The notes beneath the pieces were generated by a model that saw nothing but the letters and a program-made list of their open reading frames with translations, made no database searches and was not told the origin of the DNA. Positions 6,313 through 7,483 of a stretch of 7,483 nt of DNA are shown here, piece by piece (position 1 is the stretch's first letter; each line of letters opens with the position of its first letter). The position numbers and the translations under genes are program-made. The stretch is from Nitrospirota bacterium (GTDB lineage Bacteria; UBA2233): the NCBI GenBank assembly GCA_011620345.1, contig WOZJ01000058.1, positions 1 to 7,483 of the forward strand. The letters are read 5' to 3'.

Positions 6313-7382
6313 GCTCGGATCCTAGCAAGGACCTCTTTGATCTCGTGCAAGCCAAGGCCAAAGGCCACGCTGAACAAAGGGGCCCTTTCCTTTAGCTCGC
6401 CCAAGTCGAACCTGTCTCTTTGGACGCCAACCCTGGCAAGCGGGTTCAGGGCTAAGATGCGGGCGGGCGTCCGTCGCTGAAAAGCCTGTCGAAAAGGCTC
6501 AAGGCATGCAAGCCCTCCAGAGAGGTAGATGGGCGTTCCTGGGTCCGTCAGCCTAACCCCTTCCCTGCCGAGGGTAAACTCGAGCGCTTCGAAAAGCTCC
6601 CCTAGGAAGGTTTCAAGCGCTCCTAGCGCTTGCTCGGTAGGCGGCCCTGGGGCTTCGAGCATGTCGGCCGCCTCGATGGGGCCGGTTCCGGTTGCAAGCT
6701 GGATCCGTTCGATGACGCCTTTGCCCCCAAGGGGGAAATCCTGGACAGTAAGCGGTCCTTCCTTGTCCGCGACAACGACCAAAGTTCGGCTGTGGCCCGT
6801 GTGTACGACAATGGCTTGCCCATCAAAGTCCGGCCCCTGACTGTGCTGGAAGGCGTTGTAGAGGGCGAGGGCATCGAGGTCCACGGTGCGCACCTTCAGG
6901 CCGGCAAGCTCGACCACGCGCACGTATTCGTCGACAAACTCTCGTTTGGCTGCCGCCGCGGAGATCTCCACCTGTGCCAGCCCGCGCTCGTTGAGCCTAA
7001 GCGCGGCGAAGTCGAGGTAGACGTCATCGAGCCTAAAAGGAAAGGCGCTCGCGAAATTCTCTTTGATATAGCTTGGGATGTTCTGCTCGGGCATGAAGGG
7101 CACCTCGAAGAGCCTAGTCATTACCTTCGATCCGGACACGGAGATGGCCGTTTCCTTGTGGCTTGGCTTGATTTCGGCAAAAAGAGACCGGATTTCTCGT
7201 GCAACCTGCCTAGAATCAATGATGTCTTTTTCAACGATGCACTCTGGGTTTAAACGAACACAGCCGATCTTGCCAAGAAGGAGCCCTTTGCGTCCCCGCG
7301 TAAGCTCAAGGACCTTAATATAAGACGAGCCTATATCGAGCCCGACTAGGTACGGGCGAATCCTAAGGATGCTGCCGAGCAT
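6309..7382 (-). CDS. pilM: Type IV pilus actin-like ATPase-fold protein PilM
   Basis: PilM is the cytoplasmic actin/FtsA-fold protein of the pilus alignment complex and binds the PilN N-terminus. The 357-residue product is full length. The phosphate-1 motif is clear (VGLDIGSSYIKVLEL at residues 13-27), followed by the typical VPFMPEQNIPSYIKENF (94-110) and FPFRLDDVYLDF (114-125) segments and the adenosine-side YLSGGLACL (286-294). The second phosphate loop reads IVVHTGHSRTLVVV (191-204), where relatives often have Asp-Ile-Gly; here His194 stands at the usual Asp place. The ATG at 7382 has GAAGGT 6 nt upstream. It is the first gene of the pil-aroC operon, directly behind a strong promoter candidate. 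Assignment is secure. Confidence 0.96.
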   Translation of the reverse strand: MLGSILRIRPYLVGLDIGSSYIKVLELTRGRKGLLLGKIGCVRLNPECIVEKDIIDSRQVAREIRSLFAEIKPSHKETAISVSGSKVMTRLFEVPFMPEQNIPSYIKENFASAFPFRLDDVYLDFAALRLNERGLAQVEISAAAAKREFVDEYVRVVELAGLKVRTVDLDALALYNAFQHSQGPDFDGQAIVVHTGHSRTLVVVADKEGPLTVQDFPLGGKGVIERIQLATGTGPIEAADMLEAPGPPTEQALGALETFLGELFEALEFTLGREGVRLTDPGTPIYLSGGLACLEPFRQAFQRRTPARILALNPLARVGVQRDRFDLGELKERAPLFSVAFGLGLHEIKEVLARIRA

Positions 7383-7424
7383 CTGCTTACCTTCTTTGCT
7401 GTGGGCGGCTTAAAACGTACTTCG

Positions 7425-7453
7425 ATCATTACGCAGGCCAGACCATTTGTCAA
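7425..7453 (-). promoter_or_regulatory. Sigma-70-type promoter of the pilM-aroC operon
   Basis: A perfect -35 hexamer TTGACA (7453-7448) is followed by a 17-nt spacer and AATGAT (7430-7425), which matches four of six -10 positions. Transcription would start near 7418 and leave a leader of roughly 35 nt before the pilM ATG. The rest of the stretch beyond 7382 shows no gene or other clear element. Prediction only. Confidence 0.55.
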
Positions 7454-7483
7454 TTCATCGAACAAACAACCGCTCTGATAGCC

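Noticed and set aside
7448-7469. Possible operator (TTTGT...ACAAA arms) over the pilM -35 box
   Set aside because: The arms are only 5 bp and AT-rich, and the inner bases do not pair; chance is a sufficient explanation.
1-7483. CRISPR, transposon, tRNA, phage or toxin-antitoxin elements
   Set aside because: No spaced repeats, transposase motifs, tRNA cloverleaf or integration signs were seen; coding is nearly continuous on one strand.

Overview
The window comes from a Gram-negative bacterium with an outer-membrane secretin and a type IV pilus. It is moderately GC-rich by eye. All seven supported genes lie on the minus strand, so transcription runs from high to low coordinates. No mobile element, CRISPR array, tRNA or rRNA was seen. 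A chorismate synthase gene directly behind pilQ, instead of the aroK-aroB pair familiar from Gammaproteobacteria, suggests a lineage such as Desulfobacterota, Nitrospirota or Methylomirabilota. That placement is an inference with low certainty.

Region 1 (about 7483 to 1591) is a tightly packed operon: pilM, pilN, pilO, pilP, pilQ, aroC. It starts behind a TTGACA-type promoter near 7450. Gene junctions overlap by 4 nt (pilM/pilN), 11 nt (pilN/pilO), 17 nt (pilO/pilP) and 4 nt (pilP/pilQ), and only 2 nt separate pilQ from aroC. PilM is the cytoplasmic actin-like protein that grips the PilN N-terminus. PilN and PilO form the inner-membrane alignment heterodimer. PilP links them to the PilQ secretin, the pore through which the pilus passes. 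AroC makes chorismate and appears to be co-transcribed with the pilus genes. A probable rho-independent terminator follows aroC.

Region 2 (1590 to 1308) is an intergenic stretch of about 280 nt. It holds the aroC terminator, a 20-bp perfect inverted repeat that overlaps a TATTAT hexamer, and a strong Shine-Dalgarno sequence for the next gene.

Region 3 (1307 to 8) is a two-gene unit. The first gene encodes an RsbR-like stressosome protein: a helical, possibly globin-like N-terminus, a coiled-coil linker, and a STAS domain with both phosphorylatable positions kept. The second, starting 4 nt after the first stop at a TTG codon, encodes a YaiI/YqxD (DUF188) protein of unknown function.

Most of the window is ordinary core biology. 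The parts most worth a second look are the orphan RsbR-like sensor with a histidine placed like the haem ligand of globin-coupled sensors, the palindrome in front of it, the pilus-chorismate coupling, and departures from type in PilQ (no clear AMIN domain), PilP (no good lipobox) and PilM (altered phosphate-2 motif).
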